Shown: positions 33,680-44,140 of the stretch, piece by piece | How positions within the stretch are numbered: position 1 is the first letter of the stretch | How the letters are laid out: every line of letters starts with the position of its first letter | Assembly (NCBI RefSeq): GCF_937616625.2 | Contig: NC_065571.1 | Span: 51,631,651 to 51,695,650 of the forward strand | Origin: Mercurialis annua | Lineage: Eukaryota > Streptophyta > Magnoliopsida > Malpighiales > Euphorbiaceae | Direction of reading: 5' to 3' | Length of the DNA: 64,000 nucleotides | The notes under the pieces: model-generated | What the model saw: the letters and a program-made list of their open reading frames with translations, nothing else | The model's database searches: none | What the model was told of the DNA's origin: nothing | Made by a program: the position numbers and the translations under genes

Positions 33680-33982
33680 GTATGCTTCAAGTTTTTGCTG
33701 TAAGTTTTTCCTCGTTTTCTTAATGGGTATCTGGATTTTGGGATTTAACAGTTGGATAAGCTCTATCTACTGATGTTAATGATGGGATTTTGTACTGATG
33801 TATCCTATATTTACATATGATCTGCATTTTGGCAGTTTGTGTATCAATGTTTGTGTTTGTCTTGTTGAGTTGTATGTTATTATTAGGTTAGTGGTCCATG
33901 CTAAATGTGATGTATGTGTTTGTCTTGCTGTGTTGTATGTAATTATGGCAGTTTGTTGAGTTAGTGAATTTTGTTTTTGCAG
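33680..33982 (+). other. Likely 5' UTR intron of the MULE transposase gene
   Basis: The donor in 'aacgttcag|gtatgc' and the acceptor in 'tttttgcag|catggg' place a 303-bp intron ending one base before the transposase ATG. 5' UTR introns are common in plant genes. Inferred from splice consensus only. Confidence 0.6.
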
Positions 33983-33983
33983 C

Positions 33984-36900
33984 ATGGGTGAAGTAATTGA
34001 TGTGCATTTCAATTTTGGTGGAACATGGACAGTTGACCCTACATTAGATTATGTGAATGGTGATATAGAGACCAAATTTAACTTTGACTCAGATTACCTA
34101 AATATTAGGAAAATTAAGGATAAGTACATACATGATTTAGGCTATGCTACTGTGCACAACATTTACTTTTTACAGCCTGGGAGGGATTTTAGTAATGGAT
34201 TGATGTTAGTGGCCAATGATGACTCAATTAGGACAATACTGAACTACATTAGGTATGTTTCTTGGAAGAATGAGATTTCCATTTATGCTACTCAAAATTC
34301 AAGTGAGCCTGTTTTTGAGAATACACCAATCCCCATAGCAGTGGACAGACCAAACATAGACCCAGGGCTGGAAAGAGAGGCAGATCAAGCCAATGTGGAA
34401 GAGGTTGATGAAGAGGGGGTCCAAGGAGAGGGAAGTGTAGAAAATGATAATATAGAAGAGGATTGTGTTGATCTCAGTGGGGAAGAGGTTAATGAAGATG
34501 TTAGTGAACATGGTTGTGAGGTTGAAGAGGATAGTACTGATTCTAGTGAGAGTACATATTCAGGGGAAAGTGAGTCAGAATGTCATAGGGACAGTGATAG
34601 TGACCTTGAATCAGAGGGTGTTTCTTACAATGAACCAGAAGGTGCTCCAATTCTTCAGCTAGGCATGACTTTTGCAGATGCAAAAGAGGCAAGGGAAGCC
34701 TTAGCTAAGTATACAGTGGCTGTGGGCAGAAGGTTAAAACTAAACCCTAATGAACCAGGCCGTATCATAGCTAAGTGTGTCACAGGTCAGAATTGTGACT
34801 TCCTGGTGTTCATGTCAAAGGAGGGAAAAAACCCAGGTTTGCTAGTTAGAACCCTGCAACTAGAGCATAAATGCTACAGAACCTTCAAGAATCCAATAGT
34901 GACAGCTATCTTTCTAGCAAACCACTTTAGACCCTTAATCTGCAAAAATCCTGAGACTACTGTTAAGGAGCTTATGAACCTTGTTGAGCTGCAACTGAAA
35001 GTGAAGGTTTCATACATAATGTGCAAGAGAGCTAAGAGATTGATTAAAGAGGAATTAGATGGAAGCTATGTGAAAGAGTTTCATTGCTTGGAAGCTTATG
35101 CAGCAGCCCTAAAAAGGTCAAATCCTGGGACCACAGCAGATATACAGCTTTGCAGGAAGAGCTTGAAAGATGGAAAAAGAGTCTTCAGGCGTATGTTCAT
35201 ATGCTTTGCAGCATGTAAGCAAGGCTGCAAGGCTGGATGCAGACCTTTCATTGGGCTTGATGGATGCTTCTTGAAGAGTCCATGCAAGGGACAACTGCTG
35301 GCAGCAATTGGGAAGGATGCTGATGATCAGATGTACCCAATAGCCTGGGGTGTCATAGATACTGAAAACACAACAAACTGGAAATGGTTTTTACAACATT
35401 TGGTTCAAGAGCTTGACCTTGGTGATGGAGCAGAAATTACCTTAATATCTGACATGCAAAAGGTTAGTAGTTGTTAACAAGTAAATTAGGAGTTCATTGC
35501 ATGTCTAATAAATTAATGTCTGACAGTTAGTGTATTTGTTGCAGGGACTTATTAAAGCTGTCAAAGAACTTCTTCCAACTGCTGAACATAGGTGGTGTGC
35601 AAGGCACATTTGGGCAAACTGGGCAAAAAAATGGGGAGGAGGTCAGTTTCAAAAACAATTCTGGATTTGTGCATGGAGTAGCTATGAGGAAGAGTTTGTT
35701 GATCAGCTGAATAAAATGGGACAAATCAGCAAAAAGGCTGCAGAGGACTTAGTATGGTATCCCCCAAACAACTGGTGTCGAGCATATTTCAGTAATAGGT
35801 GCAAGTCAATGACTGTAGATAATAACATTACTGAGTGCTTTAACTCTTGGATTAAGGATGCCAGATATAAACCAATTATCAGCATGCTTGAGGACATTAG
35901 ACTTCAAGTGATGAACAGAATAGCTGATAAGAAGAATCAGGCAAGAACTTGGTTCAATGAATGGAGTCCATCAAGTATGAAGTTCTTCCATGACAACAAA
36001 GACATTGCAATGGGCTGTAAAGCAGTGTTTAATGGAGACCATGGTTTTGAAATTGGGGAAGGGGATGATAAACATACAGTCTTTTTAGACAAGAAAGTTT
36101 GTACCTGCAGGGTTTGGGATCTCACTGGGATCCCATGCTCACATGCCATCTGTGCAATTCAGCATTTGAATGGGGAGCCTATCAATGAAGTCTCAGAATA
36201 TTACCATAGGTCTAAGTATGAAGCTTGTTATAGCTTCACTATGCAACCAGTACCTGGGAAGAGGTTTATGAGAGTGGATGAGTACCTGCCCATAGAACCT
36301 CCAGAAGTGAAAAAACTCCCTGGAAGACCAAGAAAAAGGCGCATCAGAAATGCTAATGAACCAAACCCTTCATCTGGAAGTGGAAGATTGGGGAGAAGAG
36401 GCCAGAAGCAGAGATGCAGGCATTGTCATGAAGAAGGGCACAATAAAAAGTCTTGCAAGAAAAGGGTAACTTTTGTGACTTTCTGTCCATTTTGTGTATT
36501 TTTACAGTTTATGCAGTTTGTTGTTCATTTTGTGTTGTTTGTGTTTATTTTGTACAGTGTGTTCAGTTTGTGTTCAATTTGTGTAGTTTTTGTTCATTTT
36601 GTGCAATTTGTGCAGTTTGTGCAATTTGTGCAGTTTGTGCAGTGTGTTCAGTTTGTGCAATTTGTGTAGTTTTTGTTCATTTTGTGCAATTTGTGTAGTT
36701 TTTCTGCAGTTTGTGTAGTGTGTGCAGTTTGTGCAGTGTGTGCAGTGTGTGTAGTTTGTGTGCAGTTTGTGTGCAGTTTGTGAAATTTGTGACTTTGAGT
36801 ATTGCAGGGCCAAACAAGCACATCAGAGAATGGATTCCAGCAGTCTCAGTCAGCAAGTAGCATGCCTGAACCCAGTGAAGCTTCTCAAATAACTCAGGCT

Positions 36901-37488
36901 TCTCAAACCACCCAAGTTTCTCAAACAACTCAGCCTTCTCAAACCACCCAAGCTTCTCGAACAACCCATGCTTCTCAAACCACCCAATCTTTTAGGAGAC
37001 CAATAGTTGGAGGTGGATGCTTTTATGATCCTGTAACTGGACAAACTGTTTTGCATGTAAGCTTATAAAGTTTTTTATTTTCACTAGATAGTATTAGTTT
37101 GCCTTCTTGGTGTAAAACAACTAATGCCTTGTACTTGCTTGTTTATGTGGAGCAGCCTGGTATGTTAGGGGAACAACACATAGCCTCTGAAACTCCAATG
37201 GTTTCAGGAAGTTGCATGACCACTGAAGATCCTAATGTGAGGTTCTCAATCCCAAATGAGACCATCATTAGAAGATCATCCGCAAAACAGTCAACTGGTA
37301 TTACTCCAAGAAGCATCAGTTTTAGAGGATCTGGATCTCATGTTAGGTATGCTGTTGACTTACCATTTAAGCCAAGAGGAGGTCTTAAATGGAAAGGTGC
37401 ACCTGCTGTCACTGGCTCACAACTGACCAAAGAAGCTCATGCAAAAAAGAAAGGAAAAGGCAACAATGATGCTGCAACTACAAGCTGA
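33984..37488 (+). CDS. MULE (MuDR-type) transposase, 993 aa
   Basis: Catalyses cut-and-paste transposition of the element. Four exons: 33984-35462, 35545-36465, 36808-37056 and 37156-37488, all phase 0. Domains in order: an N-terminal PB1-like region (1-100, MGEVIDVHFNFGGTW), an acidic Glu/Ser/Asp stretch (about 130-215), a MuDR DNA-binding domain (about 220-385, LGMTFADAKEAREALAKY), and a MULE transposase core. The catalytic triad is inferred as D426 (GLDGCFLK), D490 (SDMQKGL) and E590 (NNITECFN). Then follow a SWIM zinc finger from C679 (CTCRVWDLTGIPCSH), a GRPRKRR basic patch, a zinc knuckle at 784 (CRHCHEEGHNKKSC) and six or seven SQTTQ-type repeats (about 825-860). No stops or frameshifts are present, so it appears functional. 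Confidence 0.93.
36466..36807 (+). repeat. TTTGTGCAG minisatellite filling intron 2 of the transposase gene
   Basis: A 342-bp intron made almost wholly of 9-12-bp units such as tttgtgcag and tttgtgtag. The true acceptor 'gagtattgcag' is at its end. Each unit itself resembles a 3' splice site (pyrimidine-biased run, then CAG). Reading through without splicing gives a VQFVQF repeat and then a stop at 36669. Confidence 0.85.
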
Positions 37489-38022
37489 AGTTATATGTGA
37501 TTTTTTGGTATTATTTTTATAAGTTCATTAGGAACTTGTTAAGGCTTTAAACTCTGCCTCTTATGTAAATTTTTTGTAAGTTCCATGGGAACTTGTGAAG
37601 GCTTTAAACTCTGCCTCTTAGGTTAATTTTTTGTAAGTTCTTTAGGAGCTTGTTATGGCTAAAAACTCTGCCAATTAGGTATATTTTTGTAAGTTCCTTA
37701 GGAACTTCTTATGTTGGCTTTGAACTCTGCCAATTGGAAGTTATTCAGGAATTTGTTGATGGCAAGAATGCCTTGTTAATGAATGGTATTACTGGTTAGT
37801 GAATGAAAATGTTGTGCATCAATTTGTGCTCTCTATTATTTACTGAATGCAAGTGTGGCTTAATGCAAAACAGGGCAGGGATTGCATAACAGGGCATTGC
37901 ATATAATCATTCAATGTCATTGATTGTTCAATTTTGCATTACAGAGCATTACAAATTCATAGATACTTCAAGTTTGCATTACAATTCATATGACATTCAC
38001 CTTCCAAATTAATACAACCTAT
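37489..38022. other. Region between the convergent MULE genes
   Basis: Four imperfect tandem copies of a unit of roughly 70 bp containing 'gtaagttc' and 'aaactctgcc' (about 37500-37740) form the 3' end of the transposase gene. The rest is shared 3' flank. No further gene was found. Confidence 0.7.
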
Positions 38023-38575
38023 TCAACCTAAAAAATACACAATTAAAACAATCCATGACATTGCAGCTATAGTACATACAATTTTCATTTTCTTTCTAGC
38101 GTCAAGTAGTTCTTCATTTCTTTTCAACTCTGCTTTCTGCACAAGCTTGAATTCCTGCCATAAATTGTCAACATCTTCACCATAATTGTATCTTCTACTA
38201 CACCTTCTATCCATGCTCATTTCTTTTTCAGCTAAGAGATTGTTAATCACATACTTTGCTCTCTCGGTCATTTCATCATCGTGCCATTTGAAGAAATTGC
38301 AGCCCCCAGTCTAACCATCAAACAATCATGAAACCTCAGTTATAGCCAAAAATGAGAAAAGGGTAACTAGGCATAACCATACTAACACTAAGACTTACCT
38401 TATAATTTATGCAACCATGAAATCTCCGTCCAGGGTTTTTCTCGGTCCAGGCTGTGTACAAAGGAGCAACACGAGATCCTGGGCATCTACAAAATCGAGC
38501 TTCACTTTCACAGATGCACTCCATGTCGCCGTGTCTTTGCCGAATCCTTGCTGAAGAAGACGAAGATGTTGGCAT
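38023..38575 (-). CDS. GRF-type zinc-finger protein with C-terminal membrane segment, second MULE gene
   Basis: Two exons: 38399-38575 and 38023-38310, encoding 154 residues. Residues 29-72 form a GRF zinc finger with candidate zinc ligands C29/C31, C55 and C63 and the signature NPGRRFHGC followed by GGCNFFKWHDDE. After it comes a charged, probably coiled-coil helix (about 73-130, KLVQKAELKRNEELLDAR by inspection EFKLVQKAELKRNEELL) and a hydrophobic C-terminal tail of about 20 residues (KIVCTIAAMSWIVLIVYFLG). GRF fingers bind single-stranded nucleic acid in other proteins. The start codon is 98 bp from the right TIR, so the TIR is its likely promoter. Its position and direction equal mudrB of maize MuDR, but no relation to MURB is visible. 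Function in transposition is inferred from location only. Confidence 0.85.
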
Positions 38576-38673
38576 GATGATTTTAGGGGTTCAATTTCAG
38601 GGATTCGATTTTAGGGCTTCAATTTTAGGTTTTTGGTTTTAGGAATTAGAATTTGTTGTTATAGGAAGGAAGA

Positions 38674-38900
38674 AGATGGGTAGGTGGCAAAATAAATGCC
38701 ACGTAATTAATTCACAACGGTAAAAAGAAGTGCCACGTAGGATTTGGACGTGCCGTTAGAGTCAGAGAGGAACGATGTTAAGTTAAGGGGCACGGTTGTC
38801 CGTTTTGCATGAGATTGAGGGCCTGGATGCACCTTTCGTGACGTTAAGGGCCCAACTGATCCACCCCCCAAACGTTAAGGGCTTGGATGACCCTTTTCCC
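38674..38900 (-). repeat. MULE right terminal inverted repeat
   Basis: Complement of the left TIR with two substitutions and one extra base in a G run. Confidence 0.95.
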
Positions 38901-38909
38901 TTATTATTA

Positions 38910-39898
38910 TTATTTTACTTTTCAAAAAATTGGGAGTTGGACTTTTCTTTAACTAGAAATATGATTTTTTATAAGTTTTACTTTTTTAGTTAAATTAATA
39001 TAAAATTTAATAATTTCCAAATTTAATTAATTTAGTTAGTCACTGAAAATAATGTTGCTTTTAAATTTTACTTAATTAAAAGTAAAATATAACTTTCCGG
39101 TTACACAGCTTCCTTCTAATTTAAAAAAAAAATCATTTTTTTTTCAAAAATGTACTATTTGTTTTACAACTTGATAAAAAAGTAAACATAAATAATTTGA
39201 GTTGCTTGGTTAAATTTATATTTAGTGACACCATTTAAAAAATTAAAAATGCAAATGAAATTGGTATCCTTTTTATGTATTGTAATTAGACTTTTTCGTG
39301 GACCGTATTTGGATGTTTACAAGCTGAGTCCATCAAGCTGATCTTGATTCATTCTAATGCAAGCTCAAGATCAGTTTGATTGGAAGATTTTATAGATAGA
39401 CATTAAAATTTAATAAACACGTTGAGTCTTTAAATTGTATTCCATCGGTCTCGTTTAAAAAGAAACAAATATTTTTATCGGCCTTACATCTGCAATGCTT
39501 TTGAATATATGGATTATTAGTTATAATTATGGTTCAGACTTTCAAATTTTTTACATGTTGATTAATCTTTTAATGTTCTCAAGCGGACTTAGTTAACACT
39601 CGACCATTTTTCTCTGGCTAATTGCTTCAAATTCCAATCGCTTTTTCTTTGGGCTAAATGTTTTGATATAGTTATAAAAATTAAAAGAAAGATTAATTTT
39701 AATTGAAATAGACAAAAATGTTTGAATTTAGTATATTAGAGAAAGTTAAGACACCAATAGCATATTTTTTCCTTCTTTTTCTTAGTCAGGGGTGTATTCG
39801 TTCTGAGTTTGGATATCTATTTAGGCCCAGTCTTTACGATCAGGTTTGGATAATGAACTTTTGTTTTAAACCTGGCCCGAATCCGGAAAAATATCCGC
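38910..39898. other. Gene-free AT-rich DNA
   Basis: No gene. The last 90 bases, with 'aggcccagtctttacgatca' and 'cctggcccgaatccgg', are the left part of the sequence later interrupted by three MULE-like insertions (it resumes at 44061, 48513 and 53362). Confidence 0.55.
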
Positions 39899-40539
39899 TA
39901 TTTTATAGGAGAAAATTACATCAAATCACCCAAAATCTCAAATTTTTATGTTAATGACCCAGCTTTTTATTTTTTTCAGAAATCACTCATTTTTTAAAAT
40001 TCATTTTCATAGCATACCTCAATTCAGTTTTATTACTTTTATAACCTCACTTAAAGATAGAGTATAAAGCAAGGAGTTAGAGTAGCTGGTTTGTGGTAAT
40101 TCATGGCTGGAAAAATAAAACACAGACGAGATATTGGCGCGGAATCCTCCATTAGACAGTTTATTGATTTCAAAGTTTTGTTGTGGATGTTCTTTCTAAT
40201 TTGTTGACCAATTAATCGTGCTAATAATGAAGAAGATGTCAAAGTTATGAATAATGAAGAAAGTAAGCAGGTGGAGAAGGAGGAGGAGATTGATGGCCGG
40301 AGAAGTGGAGAATTACCGGAGAAGATGGAAGATTACGAGAATATGGTGAATTTCATGGTAACTTTTGTAGAAGAATAAAATTGCAGTTAATTACTTTGTT
40401 TTTTATGCTTACTTGAAGAGATTTCTTAATTATCTGTAATTGAGTTAATCATCTAAACTAATAGAGTTTTAAAAACTTGAAAATATTTATAATCTATATT
40501 TGTTCTTTTTAGATTCACAAATTCATGAACTATAACGAC

Positions 40540-40715
40540 CTAGGTAGCACGGACACGGACACGGATACGGGGAAACGGGACACTTGGACACGGCGAAACG
40601 GTATAATTTTAAAATTTCCTATGTAAAAAATGAAGTTTCGTGTCCGAAACGTCGAGTGTCCGAAACGTTTCCGAAACGGGAAACGTCGATTGAATGAAGT
40701 GTCCGTGCTACCTAG
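40540..40715. mobile_element. hAT-type MITE nested in element 1, 176 bp
   Basis: Termini ctaggtagcacggacac and its complement are flanked by the 8-bp duplication ATAACGAC (40532-40539 and 40716-40723), the length typical of hAT. Rich in 'ggacacgg' and 'ccgaaacg' repeats. Confidence 0.85.
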
Positions 40716-41429
40716 ATAACGACCGATAGTGGTTTTAATTTTTATTATGTGACAGTCTGTGGATCTGGAAATGTAAATTCAAAGGTCATGTGCAACTGAT
40801 CTTATTCATAAATGGTGGAGTTTGATCATTCAGATTCCTGTCCTTTTTTTAATTTTTTCTTGTCTCTTTTTAGCCTAATTTTATAATTTTCTTTTTTTTA
40901 CTAGTGGCGTTTGATTACATACACATCAAATTAATTTGACAATCATAAAAGTGAAATTGAAAGAGGAATTGATGGTGGATAATTAAAAGCCATTTATAAT
41001 TTATGTTTGTTTTATGTGGATTCATTTACTGTAAAAGGCTAATTAGGAGCCAAATTAAGATGGTCTGGAAGTTTTAAATGGAGACAGGCGGCAGAAAAAT
41101 GTTAGAACCTATAATAAAATTTATATTTTTTTGGGTGCATGATATATTTTGAGAAACTTCTGAACTCATTGTTGATCTATATGGCTTGATTAATGTTTCA
41201 ATTTTTTTCATATGATGTTAGTGTTATAAACTCCATTAGAGAGATGGAAGCTAATTGATATTCATATAAAATAAATGTGAACTTAATACAAATTAAATAT
41301 AAATTTAAAAAAATATAAATTAAAATATTTTTTAAATAAATTGATGACAAATGTTGAAATTAATTTATTAAATATTTATTTTAATAAAAATAAATTTGTG
41401 AAGTGACAAAATAACTAAAAATTAACTAA

Positions 41430-42230
41430 AAACTAACCTGATATGAACCTGATGTGAACTTACATCAATAAAACTATTTTTTTTAATAAAATTTGTCTTG
41501 CTACTCTTTATAATCTTAAGTGACATTTTATATAGAGAGAATTTTGAGATTTAGTGATATATAAATTGAAATCTCTTTTAAGTGAGATGTATTTGACAGT
41601 TCATAACACCCAAAATCAACCGGATGTGAACCAAATGTAAACCTATATCAAATGAACTAACCTAATTCATTTTTTAGTAAAATTTATCTTATTACTCTTT
41701 ACAATCTTAAATGATATTTTATATAGAGGGAATTTTGAGATTTAATGTAATAAAAAATTGAATATCTCTTTTAAGTGAAATATATTTGACAGTCTATAAA
41801 ACCAAAAATCAACCTGATGTGACCCGAATGTGAACCTATATCAATTGAAATATCTTAATTTAATTTTTAATAAAATTTATCTTACTGCTCTTACAATCTT
41901 AAATTACATTTTATACAGAGAGAATTTTGAGATTTAGTGTAATATATAAATTGAATATCTCTTTTATGTGAAATGTATTTGACAGTTCATAAAACTGAAA
42001 ATCAAACTGATGTGAACTGAATGTGAACCTATATCAAACGAACTACCTAATTCGCTTTTTAATAAAAATTATCTTGCTACTCTTTACAATCTTAAATGAC
42101 ATTTTATATAAAGAGAATTTTTAGATTTAGATTAATATACAAATTGAATATCTCTTTTAAATAAAATGTATTTGACAGTTTATAAAACCAAAAATCAACA
42201 TCATATGAACCAGATATTTTTTTCAAATAA
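41430..42230. repeat. Tandem array of about 190-bp units in element 1
   Basis: Four to five imperfect units with landmarks 'ctcttttaagtgagatgtat' at about 41572, then similar at 41768, 41957 and 42147. Each has 'attttatatagag' and 'tgatgtgaac'. The same unit, inverted, is in element 2 (45780-47160). Confidence 0.85.
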
Positions 42231-42302
42231 TATGCATTACTTTAAGTTAATCTTCTTAAACTATTGTCGACATCCACCATCTAGTAACTCATGAATATTT
42301 AG

Positions 42303-42724
42303 GGGTAATTAATCCTGAAGATCACTGAACTTTCGAATTTTTTCATTTCAGTCACTAAACTATTTTTTTTTTCATTTTGATCATTGAACTTTCATTTTTT
42401 TTCATTTTGGTCTTTTCCGGCCAAAAATGCTTAGGTGGCAGCCGAAATTAATTTATTGTAACCTGAAAACTTGCCATATATACATTATTTGATCAAAAAA
42501 GTCATTTTTAAAGTGAAATTATGTATGTATGATAAATTTTCAAAGTAAAACTTGTAAAATCCGGTTGCCACATGTCAACTTCCGGCTGCCATTTAAGCAT
42601 TTTTGGCCTGAAATACCAAAATGAAAAAAAAATGAAACTTCAATGATCGAAATGAAAAAAAAAATAGTTTAGTAACTGAAATGAAAAAATTCGAAAGTTC
42701 AGTGATCTTCAGGATCAATTACCC
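42303..42724. mobile_element. MULE MITE nested in element 1, 422 bp
   Basis: Inverted ends of more than 100 bp (gggtaattaatcctgaagat, complement gggtaattgatcctgaagat) are flanked by the perfect 9-bp duplication AATATTTAG (42294-42302 and 42725-42733). Non-coding. Confidence 0.9.
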
Positions 42725-44060
42725 AATATTTAGCATATAGCCATGTTCTTTGTCATTACTTAAACAATTACACTTCAGGCAGAATAGTCATAAACTTAAG
42801 GCATTATAGCCAATCAAATTAAAATGGCGCAGTGCAATGTTGAAAAGGTCGGATTACAAACACAAACCAATCAACCAACTTCATTGTTACTCGTATCATC
42901 TTCAATTGGAAGTTCTACAGTTGTTTCACGAACCCTTATTAGTCTCCATTTTTATAGTGTAGTAACAATAGACAGACAAACATTTTTCGAATAGTTTAGG
43001 ATCCGTTTAATATTAGATTTGAACTGGAAAACTGATATTAAAAACCCATTAAACTAATTTTTTAAAAAGAGTACATGGTTCAGCGACATAATTTAAACAA
43101 TTTTATTTTTTGTCCTTATATCCGAGGTTATCAATTTGAGTTCAACCCCTGCAATAGTTTAAACCATTTTCAAATTCTTTTTTGATTTAAGTTTAACTTA
43201 ATTAATCAATAGAGTGTGAAGAATGAAAACATTATCTGAAACACTTTTTATGGCTTTTTTCTTATTTTTTGTCATAATCCAAAATCCAACTTCATCATTA
43301 CTTTCTGCAATAATATTATAGATCCATATCATATCATATCAACATAATCAAATTATTTATAAAAACTTTGATAACAAAATAAGAGAAATTGCTACTTGCA
43401 TAACATTAAATAGCATAATTAGAATTATATTGTCATGTAATTAGATTAATTTTAATTCAAAAGAGAAAACAACCACCACTATCACCAAACCTGCAAATTG
43501 CCACTAACGAACCACCACCACAATCACCGGAACTCTAACCCAATTAGAACATCGTTTTCTTTCCTCTACTTTCTCCATAAACTATAATCAAAACATCGTC
43601 AACTCACAAATCACTGTGACCATATAATTTTCAACGCAAGTGCTGGCTCCCGCCGTCAAACTTACTCCCGTCCATCCTCCCATCACTACCATTGTCACCT
43701 TCCCGCCGGATGAATTTAATTCAATAGAAAAAGTTACTCCAAATGACATCCACCGCGTTGAGAATCACGTCATTATCCATAGAAAATTAATTAAGCATTG
43801 AAGTTTAACAGTTAATTGGTATCCAAGACGGTCGTCGATCGATTAGAGAAAAGAAAGCCTTGCTGCAACTTCTTCTCCGGTACGCTTTGAAGAAGGGGGG
43901 CAAAATTGTCCAATTTAATTATAAAACAGCTAATGTTGGATTATGAGGGATTTGTGAAAACTTTTTTGTTTGAGAGATTATTGTAAAAATAAAAAAGCTG
44001 AGGTAAAAATATTACACAACACCATTTTTGGGGGATTTGTGTAGATTACCCTATTTTATA

Positions 44061-44140
44061 GGCGGGTCAGACTTTCATTTTTATAATATTTTCATGTAAG
44101 TCTGCCAAAACCCGACCCGAGCTCGTAAGGATATACTATT
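44061..44140. other. Remnant of the pre-insertion sequence between elements 1 and 2
   Basis: Eighty bases, including 'tgccaaaacccgacccgagc', belonging to neither element. It shows that elements 1 and 2 hit nearly the same place. It includes the right target copy context of element 1 and the left target copy TATACTATT of element 2. Confidence 0.75.

Larger units (their letters stand above)
33237..38900 (+). mobile_element. Complete two-gene Mutator-like element (MULE), 5664 bp
   Basis: Terminal inverted repeats at 33237-33462 (226 bp) and 38674-38900 (227 bp) differ at two substitutions and one single-base indel. They are flanked by the 9-bp duplication TTATTATTA (33228-33236 and 38901-38909). 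Inside are a plus-strand transposase gene and, convergent to it, a minus-strand GRF zinc-finger gene. Both start near a TIR, so each TIR probably supplies a promoter, as in maize MuDR. Intact genes and near-identical TIRs suggest a recently mobile, perhaps still autonomous element. Because the flank is a TTA repeat, the duplication itself is weaker evidence than the TIRs. Confidence 0.93.
39908..44051. mobile_element. MULE-like element 1 of the insertion cluster, 4144 bp
   Basis: Flanked by a perfect 9-bp duplication TATTTTATA (39899-39907 and 44052-44060). Its left end (ggagaaaattacatcaaatc) matches the right ends, complemented, of the next two elements, and its right end (complement gggtaatctacacaaatccc) matches their left ends. 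It therefore belongs to the same family in opposite orientation. The two ends are only weakly inverted copies of each other, as in non-TIR MULEs. It has no transposase. It carries a hAT MITE, a tandem repeat array and a nested MULE MITE. Confidence 0.82.

Noticed and set aside
36574..36964. Minus-strand frames with HKLHKLHK or WFEKAELFEKL repeats
   Set aside because: Shadows of the TTTGTGCAG intron repeat and of the SQTTQ-coding repeat on the other strand.
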